A DNA stretch of 64,000 nt, taken from JBJMQS01 sp045802605. Its GTDB lineage: Bacteria; Planctomycetota; Planctomycetia; Gemmatales; Gemmataceae. The stretch is from assembly GCA_045802605.1 (NCBI GenBank), contig JBJMQS010000015.1:228221-292220 (forward strand), given 5' to 3'. How positions within the stretch are numbered: the first letter of the stretch is position 1; every line of letters starts with the position of its first letter. The translations under genes were made by a program, and so were the position numbers. Shown here one piece after another: positions 50,092 through 58,644 of this stretch. Below the pieces are notes generated by a model that worked only from the letters and a program-made list of their open reading frames with translations, had not been told where the DNA came from and ran no database searches.

Positions 50092-50580
50092 TTAGAAAAG
50101 CACCGGCTTTCCGAGTTGCCGGCGTGCGACGGAAACCTGGCCCACGTGGAGGAGTCCATGCGAGGCGACCAGCAGGAACAACGCACCGATTGTCGGTGCG
50201 ATTTGGGCCGTGGGGCCGGTGCTCGGCTTATCTAAATCCGACTCCGTCATGCGGTTAAGCGCGTCGAGCGTCGCGCCGCGGACGTCTTCAAATACTTTCA
50301 GATACTCAGCTTTGGTCAGATATTGACTGTTTTTGTTCTGCACGTCGGCTTCGCGCGCGTGACGTTCGATGAATCCTTCCGGCAAAGGAGGCGTCACAGC
50401 GCCAAATTGCGGTTGGCTCCGAACTTCGGAGGCGATGATGTGCCCTAACTGCCAGGCGATTTGATTCGAGCCCGGAGCGGGCCGGACGAGTAAGTCCGCG
50501 TCGGAAAAGTCTCCGATCAATCGTTCCCACAGATTCTTGGACGTGCCCAACGCACGGGTGATTGCCCCAATCGCATTCAT
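50092..50580 (-). CDS. DinB-family four-helix protein
   Basis: 162 residues with DinB/YfiT features: W-Q-L-G-H-I-I (LAWQLGHIIASEV) and LVASHGLLHVGQVSVARRQLG, which supply the three His of the metal site in this family. These are often thiol-dependent detoxification or S-transferase-like proteins with unknown substrates. It stands alone, divergent from the HD-GYP operon. Confidence 0.82.
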   Translation of the reverse strand: MNAIGAITRALGTSKNLWERLIGDFSDADLLVRPAPGSNQIAWQLGHIIASEVRSQPQFGAVTPPLPEGFIERHAREADVQNKNSQYLTKAEYLKVFEDVRGATLDALNRMTESDLDKPSTGPTAQIAPTIGALFLLVASHGLLHVGQVSVARRQLGKPVLF

Positions 50581-50745
50581 GCGCAGCTCCTTGAGTAAAA
50601 CTCGATGATTATTTTAGGAAGATGATTGGGCATTCCCCGCAGTTCGTGGAAACTGCCACAACCCTTGCCAACGTCGCTGTTTCGCTGAAGTCCCAGGGCA
50701 TGACCATCCGATCCATTTTCGGGAACCGTCCGAACGGAGGCTGCC

Positions 50746-52161
50746 GTGAACGACACTCGCGCATTATTGAATCGAATCGCGGCCGTTCGCGATCGTTTGG
50801 GGCATGCACACGAAATCCTGCACGAGGCGGAGACACCGCCGACAAGTGCGAAACGCACCATCGTTTACACTGCCAAAGCGCAGCGTCTCGTGGATGAAAG
50901 TCTGCAGCAGGTGGCGAAACCGCAGCGCCGCGCGAAATCCAAGCCGGTCCAACTGACCAACCGAGTTCGCGCCTGCGCCGAGCGCTGTCGCGACGTCATC
51001 GACTGTCTGCGGCAATTGCAGCCGAGCGATGACGAGTCCGCAATCGCTGCCGCACATCGCCGGTGCATCGCCATGACGCATTCGGCCGTGCGGCTCATTC
51101 AAAACTGCCCCGAGAGTACCTCCGAACAAATCCGGCTTGGTGGCGCGCTCGAAGCCCTGCTCGACTCGCTCGACGAGCATCTCGCCCGGCTTAGCGAAGC
51201 GGTCGTGACGGATCGTTGCAACGAGCAATTCATCGAGCGGCTCTCACACGCTTATGCCGTCCTTGGCGGCGGCGACATGTTTGCCCTGGATCTGTTTCTG
51301 GAGCTCGCGAGTGCCATCGAACAAGATGCCCGAGCTGGAAAGCCTCTGAAAATTCTGCTCCCCGGGCCGATTTCCGTCGCGACCGACGCCGAAGTGGGGC
51401 GGGCTTGGCAGCTGCGCCTCCTAGCGACACACGCGCTCAACACCGCTCAGGTCGCCGCGCGGATCGTCCGGAACTTTCCTGGGTCATCTGACCAAGGAGT
51501 TCCCGCGATTATCGCCGCACTCCTGCACGATGTAGGCCTTGTGGTGACGCCGTTTGCGCTGCTCGCGCAACCGGGCCGCATCACTGGCGAGCAAATGCGT
51601 GAAATCGAAGCGCATGCAGTACGTAGCGCGGAAATCGTCGCGCAGCAAATTCCGCAAGCCGCACCGCTCGCCGACGGAATCCGTCAACATCACGAGCGGC
51701 TTGATGGCAGCGGGTACCCCTGTACCGATCGGTCGCCATCCCATCTGGCCCGCATCATCGCCGTGGCCGACACCTACGCCGCGCTGCGGGCCCCCCGGCA
51801 ATACCGCGACGCACTGGATCCCCGAGCCGCCATGATCGAGCTTATGCTCGCTGCGCAGCGGGGCAGTTTTGATTCCGAAGTCGTCGCCGCACTGCGGAAG
51901 CTCGGGTTTTATCCTCCGGGCTGTGTCGTCGAGCTCAATGATGGCCGGCTTGGCGCGGTCGTTGCCGTGCATAGCGATCCCAACGAACCCGAGCTTCCCG
52001 CACAGGCGGTCATCGCGCAATTGACCGATGCCGAAGGCGAGTGCCTTTGCACGCCGTCTTGCGTGGACCTCGGCGTGGATGTGACCTGCGCCATTAACCG
52101 GGCATTGGCTCACGACGAACGCATGGAACGCCTCGGCGAACATTACCCCCAACTGGTATGA
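50746..52161 (+). CDS. HD-GYP-like domain protein
   Basis: 471 residues from a GTG with GGAGG at the right spacing. Residues 1-~150 are a helical region; the HD domain has AALLHDVGLVVTP and RQHHERLDGSGYP, close to the HHExxDGxGYP of HD-GYP cyclic-di-GMP phosphodiesterases, and IIAVADTYAAL. Some metal ligands should be checked, so activity is not certain. A ~70-residue C-terminal part (PPGCVVELNDGRLGAVV) is PilZ-like in length only. Overlaps the next gene (ATGA). Confidence 0.85.
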   Translation: MNDTRALLNRIAAVRDRLGHAHEILHEAETPPTSAKRTIVYTAKAQRLVDESLQQVAKPQRRAKSKPVQLTNRVRACAERCRDVIDCLRQLQPSDDESAIAAAHRRCIAMTHSAVRLIQNCPESTSEQIRLGGALEALLDSLDEHLARLSEAVVTDRCNEQFIERLSHAYAVLGGGDMFALDLFLELASAIEQDARAGKPLKILLPGPISVATDAEVGRAWQLRLLATHALNTAQVAARIVRNFPGSSDQGVPAIIAALLHDVGLVVTPFALLAQPGRITGEQMREIEAHAVRSAEIVAQQIPQAAPLADGIRQHHERLDGSGYPCTDRSPSHLARIIAVADTYAALRAPRQYRDALDPRAAMIELMLAAQRGSFDSEVVAALRKLGFYPPGCVVELNDGRLGAVVAVHSDPNEPELPAQAVIAQLTDAEGECLCTPSCVDLGVDVTCAINRALAHDERMERLGEHYPQLV

Positions 52162-52898
52162 GCAAGGCAAATTCATATTGGCAGGCTACACGGCATCCCG
52201 CGCCGTGCTTGCTGTTCATTTTGCCCATGCTGATCGCGTACGAATTTGGCGTGGTGGCGATTGGCGGCCCACAGTCGCTCGCCGTTCGCAATGGCGCAGA
52301 TGCGTGGATGCGTTGGCTCTTGGCATCCGCGGGCCTGGGCTTCGGATTGCTCGCGCCAGCCTTGGTCATTCTTGTCTTGTTCGTTTGGGCGATTCGCCAT
52401 CAGGGTGATCCGCCGGACGATATTCCCGGTGTCACTTTGGGAATGGGATTGGAAAGCGTTTGCTTTGCACTTGTGCTTTGGTTTCTGAGCCGCTGCTTTG
52501 GGCCCATGTTGGATTCCCTCGGCCTTGATATGGCCACGCGATCCCCGATGGCCGATAGCCATGCAACCACGCCGCTCGCGCAAATGGTCACCTACGTCGG
52601 CGCGGGAATTTACGAAGAAGTGATCTTCCGTCTTGGGCTATTTGCCGGCACGGCCGCCCTGCTCCGCAGCGCACTCGTGCCCAAGCCGCTGGCTGGATTG
52701 TTAGCGGCGTCGGTCAGTTCCTTCGCCTTCGCCGCGGTGCATCATCTCGGCGCACATGGTGAAGCAGTCAATAGTTACGTCTTTATGTTCCGTGCTTTAG
52801 CGGGCCTTTTGTTCACCCTGCTCTTCCTTCTGCGGGGATTCGGAATTACAGTCGGTGCTCATGCGTGCTACGACGTTCTTGTTGGCATAAGTGTGTGA
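52158..52898 (+). CDS. CPBP-family intramembrane protease
   Basis: 246 residues with six or seven transmembrane helices. The glutamyl protease motifs are kept: EEVIFRLGLFAG (EExxxR) and FAAVHHLGAHGE (FxxxH), plus a final HxxxN/D-like HACYDVLVG. CPBP (Rce1-like) proteases cut substrates inside the membrane; targets are unknown. Coupled to the HD-GYP gene by a 4-bp overlap, with a small exported protein 6 bp downstream. Confidence 0.87.
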   Translation: MSKANSYWQATRHPAPCLLFILPMLIAYEFGVVAIGGPQSLAVRNGADAWMRWLLASAGLGFGLLAPALVILVLFVWAIRHQGDPPDDIPGVTLGMGLESVCFALVLWFLSRCFGPMLDSLGLDMATRSPMADSHATTPLAQMVTYVGAGIYEEVIFRLGLFAGTAALLRSALVPKPLAGLLAASVSSFAFAAVHHLGAHGEAVNSYVFMFRALAGLLFTLLFLLRGFGITVGAHACYDVLVGISV

Positions 52899-52903
52899 AG
52901 TCG

Positions 52904-53542
52904 ATGAAGTATGCCCTTTCGCTCCTGATGCTGCCTTTCGCAGCGTCATTCGCAAATGCTGTTGAGCGCGAAACCCGCGAATATCGCGTGAGTGCCGACG
53001 GGAAACCGGCCGGCACCTACACGATGACGATCGAACGCCGCGAAGATGGCTCCATTGTGCAAACCGGCAAAGCCGATGTGACGGCGCGCGTGCTCATCCA
53101 TGATTACAAATACACGTACCAGGGCACAGAAACGTGGCGTGAAGGCAGACTCGAAAGCTTGGAATCGACCACGAATGACGATGGCACGCCCTACCGAGTG
53201 AAGGTCGAACCGAGTGTCGATGGCCTGAAGGTCACCATTAATGGCCGATCGGTCACGGCATCAAAAAATGTCTGGACGACGAGTTACTGGAAGGCACCGC
53301 GGGTCCGCGAAGGCGCAATCACTTTGCTCGACGTGGACACCGGCAAAACCTACGACGCGCGGATCAAGCCAATGACGGCGCCGGTTTCCCCCGTTGGCGG
53401 TCAGGCAGTGAATATCCGCCTGCAAGTGGTCGGAACCATCAATGCCGATTTGATGTACGACGCCCGAGATCGGCTCCTCCGCCAGGAAACGATGGAGGGA
53501 ACGCACAAGACCTTAATCGAGTTAGTCCGGGTCGTTCGCTAG
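52904..53542 (+). CDS. Exported DUF6134-like protein
   Basis: 212 residues from the ATG at 52904; signal peptide ALSLLMLPFAASFANAVE. The mature part is a beta-rich domain with REYRVSADGKPAGTYTMTIE and YTYQGTETWREGRLESLEST, matching proteins annotated DUF6134. No catalytic residues are evident; similar folds bind lipids. It is third in the HD-GYP/CPBP operon; an upstream start overlapping the previous gene is less likely. Confidence 0.7.
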   Translation: MKYALSLLMLPFAASFANAVERETREYRVSADGKPAGTYTMTIERREDGSIVQTGKADVTARVLIHDYKYTYQGTETWREGRLESLESTTNDDGTPYRVKVEPSVDGLKVTINGRSVTASKNVWTTSYWKAPRVREGAITLLDVDTGKTYDARIKPMTAPVSPVGGQAVNIRLQVVGTINADLMYDARDRLLRQETMEGTHKTLIELVRVVR

Positions 53543-53615
53543 CCGATCTTGCAATTCTTGCACTTTTCGCGTCTAATTTGACCTCTAAAGTTGTTCTTCA
53601 CCAGGATGGTGACCC

Positions 53616-53879
53616 ATGCCTGATCGCGAATCGATTCGCTGCACGCTGCTTCAAGTTCTGCGTGACGATACGGCCGTCGAGGTCGAAACGCTCGCGGACG
53701 ACATGTGTTTGCGCTCGGCGTTGGGCCTGGATTCGGTCGATTTCGTCGGCCTGATCATGCGAATCGAAGGCGAGTATCGCATTCGCTTGACGCACGAGGA
53801 ATTGGGCACGATCGCAACCGTCGGCGACCTGTTGAATTTGATTCAGTCGAAGGCCAACTCAGCGTGCGCCGCCGCGTAA
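53616..53879 (+). CDS. Acyl carrier protein
   Basis: 87 residues, acidic. The phosphopantetheine attachment Ser40 lies in GLDSVDFVG, the ACP signature, with flanking helices of normal length. It carries a growing or finished acyl chain as a thioester. The stop codon is one base from the end of the convergent oxoamine synthase gene, an arrangement that points to a shared pathway. It is unlike a housekeeping AcpP in lacking the usual fab neighbours. Confidence 0.9.
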   Translation: MPDRESIRCTLLQVLRDDTAVEVETLADDMCLRSALGLDSVDFVGLIMRIEGEYRIRLTHEELGTIATVGDLLNLIQSKANSACAAA

Positions 53880-53880
53880 A

Positions 53881-55116
53881 TTACGCCGCGCGTCGCACTT
53901 GCCCGAGTTGGGCCAACTCTTTCAACGCTCCAAGTAATCCGCTGATTTGCGTCGTCTCGTGATTCGCGTTGATCTGCACGCGCAACACGCCGGCATGATA
54001 TGGCACGGCTGGGAACGTCACAGATTGCACGTAATAGCCGCGGTCGAATAGAAACTTGCCGGCCAGCAATGTGTCTTCTTCGTCGCCGATCACGAGCGAC
54101 ACGATCGGCGTGAGACCACCGAGCACATGGTAGCCCAAGCCACTCGCACCATCGACGAGGTGTTTTAGGTTTGCGTGCAGTTTGCCAATGAGCGTCTCGT
54201 ATTCGGCCGACTCGAGGATGTCGAGAACGGTAATGATCGCATCGCAATAGCAAGGCGCGACAGGCCCGCCAAAGATAAAAGTGTTCGCACGGATCTTGAG
54301 TTGGCGGACCATCGCGGCCGTTCCGCCGACAAAACCGCCCATGCAAGAGAAGCCTTTCGACAATGAGCCGATGACCAGCGTATTGTCGTAGCTGCCGAGC
54401 AATTCCCGCACGACGCCGATCCCCTCCGGCCCCATGACACCGGTGCCGTGCGCATCATCAACGTACAGAATCGCGTTGTTTTCCCGGCAAACCGCGTCAA
54501 TCTCGCGCAACGGCGGCAGGGTCCCGCTCATGCTGTAGACGCCATCGACGGCGACCATTGCGTAGCGGTAAGGCCGCGACTCTTTGAGCAGTCGCTCCAA
54601 ATCAGCGACATCGTCGTGAGCAAAGGTGCCGGCACGCACGCCGGCACCTTTGGCGAGCCGGACGCCATCTTGAATGGAATTGTGCGCGTGCTCATCCACG
54701 GCAATAAAGTCGCGTTTATCGACCAGGCCCGGGATGGCGCCGAGATTGGCCAAGGTCACCGACGGGAAAATCACGGCGGCTTCGGTTCCCAACCATTGAG
54801 CGATGCGCTCTTCGGCTTCGGTATTGGTTTTAACACCCGCGAAAGCGCGCGAAGCGCCGCTGTGGGAGCCCCACGTATCGACACCCCGATGAAGCGCGGC
54901 AATGACTCGCGGGTCGCGGTCGAGCCCCAGGAAGCTATCAGAACCGAAGTTGATGACGCGGTCGCCCTGAATCTCCACTTCGCGACCGGGCCCGATCGCT
55001 TCGAAGTCCAAGTGTTTCAGATGAACATCGGGCATCGTCGCCGCGAAGTGTTCGATGAACCGGCTGATCCCGGTGCGCTTCAGTGAATCCGCAAATCCGT
55101 CCATGGGTGCGTTCAT
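53881..55116 (-). CDS. Alpha-oxoamine synthase family PLP enzyme (serine palmitoyltransferase/AONS-like)
   Basis: 411 residues from the ATG at 55116. A fold-type I PLP enzyme: substrate loop SHSGASRAFAG, HAHNSIQDG, the PLP-binding DDAHGTGVMG (Asp220/His223) and the Schiff-base Lys254 in GSLSKGFSCMGG, with the C-terminal PYHAGVLRVQINANHE. The family condenses an amino acid with an acyl thioester and loses CO2 to give an alpha-oxoamine. The adjacent ACP suggests acyl-ACP rather than CoA as donor, as in some bacterial sphingolipid pathways. BioF itself is less likely given the KS neighbours. Divergent from the KS pair. Confidence 0.85.
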   Translation of the reverse strand: MNAPMDGFADSLKRTGISRFIEHFAATMPDVHLKHLDFEAIGPGREVEIQGDRVINFGSDSFLGLDRDPRVIAALHRGVDTWGSHSGASRAFAGVKTNTEAEERIAQWLGTEAAVIFPSVTLANLGAIPGLVDKRDFIAVDEHAHNSIQDGVRLAKGAGVRAGTFAHDDVADLERLLKESRPYRYAMVAVDGVYSMSGTLPPLREIDAVCRENNAILYVDDAHGTGVMGPEGIGVVRELLGSYDNTLVIGSLSKGFSCMGGFVGGTAAMVRQLKIRANTFIFGGPVAPCYCDAIITVLDILESAEYETLIGKLHANLKHLVDGASGLGYHVLGGLTPIVSLVIGDEEDTLLAGKFLFDRGYYVQSVTFPAVPYHAGVLRVQINANHETTQISGLLGALKELAQLGQVRRAA

Positions 55117-55238
55117 GCCCGCAAAAGTACAGATTTTTCTCATCTCTCGCAAGTCACATAGGCAGGATTGACAGACTGCGGCAAATTAGGGAAGCTGTTG
55201 GCCCCAAAACTTGGGCCGACCAGGAGGGTCGATTCGCG
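55117..55238. promoter_or_regulatory. Divergent promoter region between the oxoamine synthase and KS genes
   Basis: The 122-bp gap between two divergent starts must drive both units. A TTGACA lies at 55168-55173 on the plus strand without a clear -10. A near-palindrome, GGCCCCAAAACTTGGGCC at 55200-55217, may be an operator. CAGGAGGG lies close before the KS-like ATG. The individual elements are weak calls. Confidence 0.35.
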
Positions 55239-55988
55239 ATGTCCATGGAGTGGACGGCCGCCGTGCATTCAGCCGGCCTTGTGGCATTCACGAAAAACGA
55301 GTCAGCCAACTTCCGCGCAGATGTGCAGAAGCGGCTCTCGGCTCGTTCGCTGCCATCGAACTTGCGGCACGCCGATGAGCAAAGCGTCGCTGGACTCGGA
55401 GCAATCTTGGATGCGATCGACCGATCGCACTTGGAGCTCAATGAGTTTGAGAATTGGGGCGTCGTCGCCGCACCGCGTTCACCAGGTCGCGATGCGATGA
55501 TCTCATCGCTGACTCGCTACCGCAACGATGGTGCCTGGGGAGTGTCGCCGCAACTCATTCCGCACTACTCGCTGCATTCCTTGTCGGGTCTTGCGAGCGT
55601 GACGTTTCGATTCACCGGTCCAAATATTGGCACGGGTGGCACCACCGGCCGGGAGTCTGATGCCATCCTGGCCGCCGCGTCGTTCATTAATGACGGGCAC
55701 GTGCGGGGCGTCTGGCTCGTCATGACGGGCTGGGAATTCGAAGAAACCCCCAACGCCATTTGCCGCGCGGTGGCATTGGCGCTCGCTCCAAACGGGGCGA
55801 GCAGCACACCGCAATTGTCGCTGAGTTTCTCGGCGACTGGATCCGCAACAAGTCAGTTTTCGCTCGAATCACTGCACGAAGTGTTGTCTGCGGCAGTCCC
55901 TGGCCCGGATCGTCATTGGTCGCTGCCCGGCGACGGCAGACTCACTTGGCGCATTCCTGAGGAAGCCCCGGTGGAAGTCGCGGCATGA
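55239..55988 (+). CDS. Ketosynthase-like protein lacking the catalytic cysteine
   Basis: 249 residues from the ATG at 55239, shorter than a full KS (about 400). It follows the N-terminal half of the KS fold: VAAPRSPGRDAMI, FRFTGPNIGTGGTTGRESD (where active KS read TLSAACASG). The nucleophilic Cys is replaced by Gly and the second half with its two His is absent. It recalls chain-length-factor or partner subunits of type II PKS, but the substitution and length are its own. Its last bases overlap the KS start (ATGA), so a heterodimer with the downstream KS is likely. An earlier start at 55083 is possible but overlaps the divergent gene. Confidence 0.72.
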   Translation: MSMEWTAAVHSAGLVAFTKNESANFRADVQKRLSARSLPSNLRHADEQSVAGLGAILDAIDRSHLELNEFENWGVVAAPRSPGRDAMISSLTRYRNDGAWGVSPQLIPHYSLHSLSGLASVTFRFTGPNIGTGGTTGRESDAILAAASFINDGHVRGVWLVMTGWEFEETPNAICRAVALALAPNGASSTPQLSLSFSATGSATSQFSLESLHEVLSAAVPGPDRHWSLPGDGRLTWRIPEEAPVEVAA

Positions 55989-57178
55989 AGCCAGTTTGGA
56001 TCACCGGCACGGGCATTTGCAGTCCGCTCGGAAACAATCTCGATCAGTTTGCCGACGCAATCTTGGCAGGCCGCTCCGCCGTGAGCGCGGTGCACCGCTT
56101 TGATGCATCGCAGCATCCCAGCCAAATCGCGGCCCAAATCGATGTCATTCCGGTACCCTCCGGGTGGGACGCCGGCGACTTTTCCCAACTCGATGAAGCC
56201 GAACAACTCATCGCTTGGTGTTGCACCGAGGCGCTTCAAACGTCCGGCCTCTGGGATGATCGCGACCAAAAGCGCATCGGCATCGTGATGGGATTAGGTT
56301 CGGAATGGATGATGGCGTGGGAATCCGATGGCCTTGGCCAAATGCGGCCCCAGGCGACCTCGGCGGTTGAAGCCGTGGCCAAGCGACTCCATCTCACCGG
56401 CCCCTCGTTGACGCTTTCCGCAGCCTGCGCCAGCGGGAATTATGCTTTCGCGGTGGCGCGGTCATGGATTCGCATGGGCCTGGTCGATGCCTGCATCGCC
56501 GGCGGTTGTGACCGCAGCGTCACGCCGTTGATATTGGCGGGGTTTGGCAATCTACGCGCGCTGTCTCGGCGCAATGATGCGCCGGCCGCGGCGAGCCGGC
56601 CATTCGATCGTGGCCGCGATGGGTTCGTGCTCGGAGAAGGTGGCGCGGCATGTTTGCTAGAAAGTGCGGCGAGCGCCCGTCAGCACGGCGCGGCCGGCCT
56701 AGCTGAGGTCGCAGGCTTTGGCGCGACAAGCGACGCCCACCACATTGTGATTCCATGTCCCGACACCACAGCGGCAGCGAACGCCATGCAACACGCGCTG
56801 GATGAGGCGCGAGTCAGCCCGAGCGATGTTGGTTACATCAACGCCCACGGCACCGGGACACCTGTGGGCGATGTGTGCGAGACGAAGGCTCTCCGCCGAG
56901 TGTTCGGCTCATCGGCCGACCAAGTGCCGGTTAGCTCGACCAAGAGCATGACGGGGCATTTACTGACCGGGGCCGCCGCCGTGGAAGCCCTGGCCGGCGT
57001 TGCCGCGATCCAGCGCGGTGCGATTCCGCCGACGATCAATTTGGATGACCCCGACCCGGAGTGCGCGCTCAATCATGTGGCCCACACCGCGCGGGAACAA
57101 AAGGTTAGCGTGGTGATGTCCAATTCGTTTGGCTTCGGCGGCAGCAATACGTCGCTGGTGTTGCGTTCTGTGGTTTGA
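55985..57178 (+). CDS. Beta-ketoacyl-[acyl-carrier-protein] synthase (FabF-like)
   Basis: 397-residue KAS II type enzyme. Catalytic Cys148 in SAACASGNYA, the His in NAHGTGTPVGD and in STKSMTGHLLTGAA (Lys/His), all three present. It elongates an acyl chain held on an ACP with malonyl-ACP. Because it is coupled to the Cys-less partner and lies beside an ACP and an oxoamine synthase, a specialised chain is more likely than general fatty acid synthesis. Full length. Confidence 0.9.
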   Translation: MKPVWITGTGICSPLGNNLDQFADAILAGRSAVSAVHRFDASQHPSQIAAQIDVIPVPSGWDAGDFSQLDEAEQLIAWCCTEALQTSGLWDDRDQKRIGIVMGLGSEWMMAWESDGLGQMRPQATSAVEAVAKRLHLTGPSLTLSAACASGNYAFAVARSWIRMGLVDACIAGGCDRSVTPLILAGFGNLRALSRRNDAPAAASRPFDRGRDGFVLGEGGAACLLESAASARQHGAAGLAEVAGFGATSDAHHIVIPCPDTTAAANAMQHALDEARVSPSDVGYINAHGTGTPVGDVCETKALRRVFGSSADQVPVSSTKSMTGHLLTGAAAVEALAGVAAIQRGAIPPTINLDDPDPECALNHVAHTAREQKVSVVMSNSFGFGGSNTSLVLRSVV

Positions 57179-57250
57179 TTTTCGTAGCCGCGGGCCGAAG
57201 CCCACGCGTGCGGACAGTCGTGTGGCCCTGACGCGAGTGAATGTCTTTTT

Positions 57251-57516
57251 GTGCATTTCGCCCCCGAGGGGCGCAGGACTGTAGCCACGGGTGGAGCGAG
57301 GTCGCCTATGGCGACCGAGCGCAACCCGTGGTATCCAGTGCCTCTGACGTCCCGCCCCGGAGGGGCGGAGGAAACAGAATCGGCGGCAGGTTCCTCCGCC
57401 CCTGCCGGGGCGGGGTTCAACTGCGATTGCCTTCCACGGGTTGCGCTCGCCTCGAAGACTCGGCTCGCTCCACCCGTGGCTACAGTCCCGCGCCCCTCCC
57501 GGGCGAAAATGTGCAC
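57251..57516. repeat. Nested palindrome of about 266 bp
   Basis: The outer arms GTGCATTTCGCCC...GGACTGTAGCCACGGG (57251 on) and CCCGTGGCTACAGTCCC...GGGCGAAAATGTGCAC (ending 57516) are nearly complementary. Inside them GAGCGCAACCCGTGG pairs with CCACGGGTTGCGCTC, and a core of CGCCCCGGAGGGGCGGAGGAA pairs with TTCCTCCGCCCCTGCCGGGGCG. The whole gap 57179-57611 contains no gene. It resembles several repeats inserted into each other. Confidence 0.75.
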
Positions 57517-57611
57517 GTTACTGAGCTATTGAGTCCGCCCTGTCGACGCTGAATCCAATCGAGACCCAAAGGCCTTTGCAATTTGCTCTGAACACCCGGG
57601 GCAACAAAAAC

Positions 57612-58520
57612 TCAATCCCTTGCATTCGATAAATGTTCCAAGGCCAGCATGAGAGCGTGGGTGCCTTTCTTGCTGTATCCCTGCGCGGCTACCGAATTGA
57701 ACAACTGCGACACGAGCGCCAAGCCGGGCAGAGCGATATTCATTCGCCGGGCTTCGTCGATCGCGATGGCCATGTCTTTGATGAAATGCTCGGCGAAGAA
57801 GCCTGGCTCGAAGTTGCGATCGATGATCCGAGGGCCCAGCGTGTTAAGCTGCCAACTGGCGGCGGCCCCACCGCCGACCGATTCCAGCACAGTCCGCAAA
57901 TCGAGCCCGGCCTTGCCCGCATATAGCAGCGCTTCGCAGACGCCGTTGAGGGCGCCGGCGATCAGAATTTGATTGACCATTTTGACGTGCTGGCCGGCAC
58001 CGGCCGGGCCCTGATGCACAATCGTTTTGCCCATGCATTCCAAGATGGGCCGAACCGCGTCGAGGGCCGCGACTTCGCCCCCGACCATAATCGAGAGCGT
58101 GGCGTTTTTCGCGCCGACATCGCCCCCGGAAACGGGAGCATCCAGCGAGGTCGCCTGGCGGTCCTTGGCGGCGTTGAATATCTCGACGACCAGTGAGGGT
58201 TCGCTCGTGGTCATGTCCACAAGAATCATCCCTGGCCGGCAGCCCGCGATCACGCCTGCGGGCCCAAGGAAAACCTCGCGCACATCTTTGGGATACCCCA
58301 CGATGGAACAAACGATATCCGATTGTTCGGCGACCGCGCGGGGCGTCGCCGCCCATTTGGCCCCGGCAGCGAGTAGTGGCTCGGCCTTGGATTTCGTTCT
58401 GCTGAAAACGGTGAGGTCGTAACCGGCCCGCAAGATGTGGCCGGCCATAGCCGCACCCATCACCCCGGTGCCGAGAAAGCCGACCCGGGTCTGGCACGGC
58501 CGCGCGGTCTGATACGCCAT
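57612..58520 (-). CDS. NAD(P)-dependent beta-hydroxyacid dehydrogenase (GarR/HIBADH-like)
   Basis: 302 residues of the 3-hydroxyisobutyrate dehydrogenase/tartronate semialdehyde reductase family. Rossmann start RVGFLGTGVMGAAMAGHI, DAPVSGGDVGAKNATLSIMVGG, and the catalytic Lys in VKMVNQILIAG. The exact acid is unknown. Alone on the minus strand, divergent from the two-component system. Confidence 0.88.
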   Translation of the reverse strand: MAYQTARPCQTRVGFLGTGVMGAAMAGHILRAGYDLTVFSRTKSKAEPLLAAGAKWAATPRAVAEQSDIVCSIVGYPKDVREVFLGPAGVIAGCRPGMILVDMTTSEPSLVVEIFNAAKDRQATSLDAPVSGGDVGAKNATLSIMVGGEVAALDAVRPILECMGKTIVHQGPAGAGQHVKMVNQILIAGALNGVCEALLYAGKAGLDLRTVLESVGGGAAASWQLNTLGPRIIDRNFEPGFFAEHFIKDMAIAIDEARRMNIALPGLALVSQLFNSVAAQGYSKKGTHALMLALEHLSNARD

Positions 58521-58644
58521 GCTAAAACTCCCTATTCGCCGGCTATCCTAAAGACCGGCGTTGGCGCGGGGTAGTGTGCTCGTCGTTACTATGTTGTTAC
58601 GCGTGATGACTTAGAATTGCCCAGGCTAACTCCCGGAGCCCCGC

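Noticed and set aside
57241..57552. Small plus-strand frames in the gap before the hydroxyacid dehydrogenase
   Set aside because: They lie across the nested palindrome and translate repeat sequence only.
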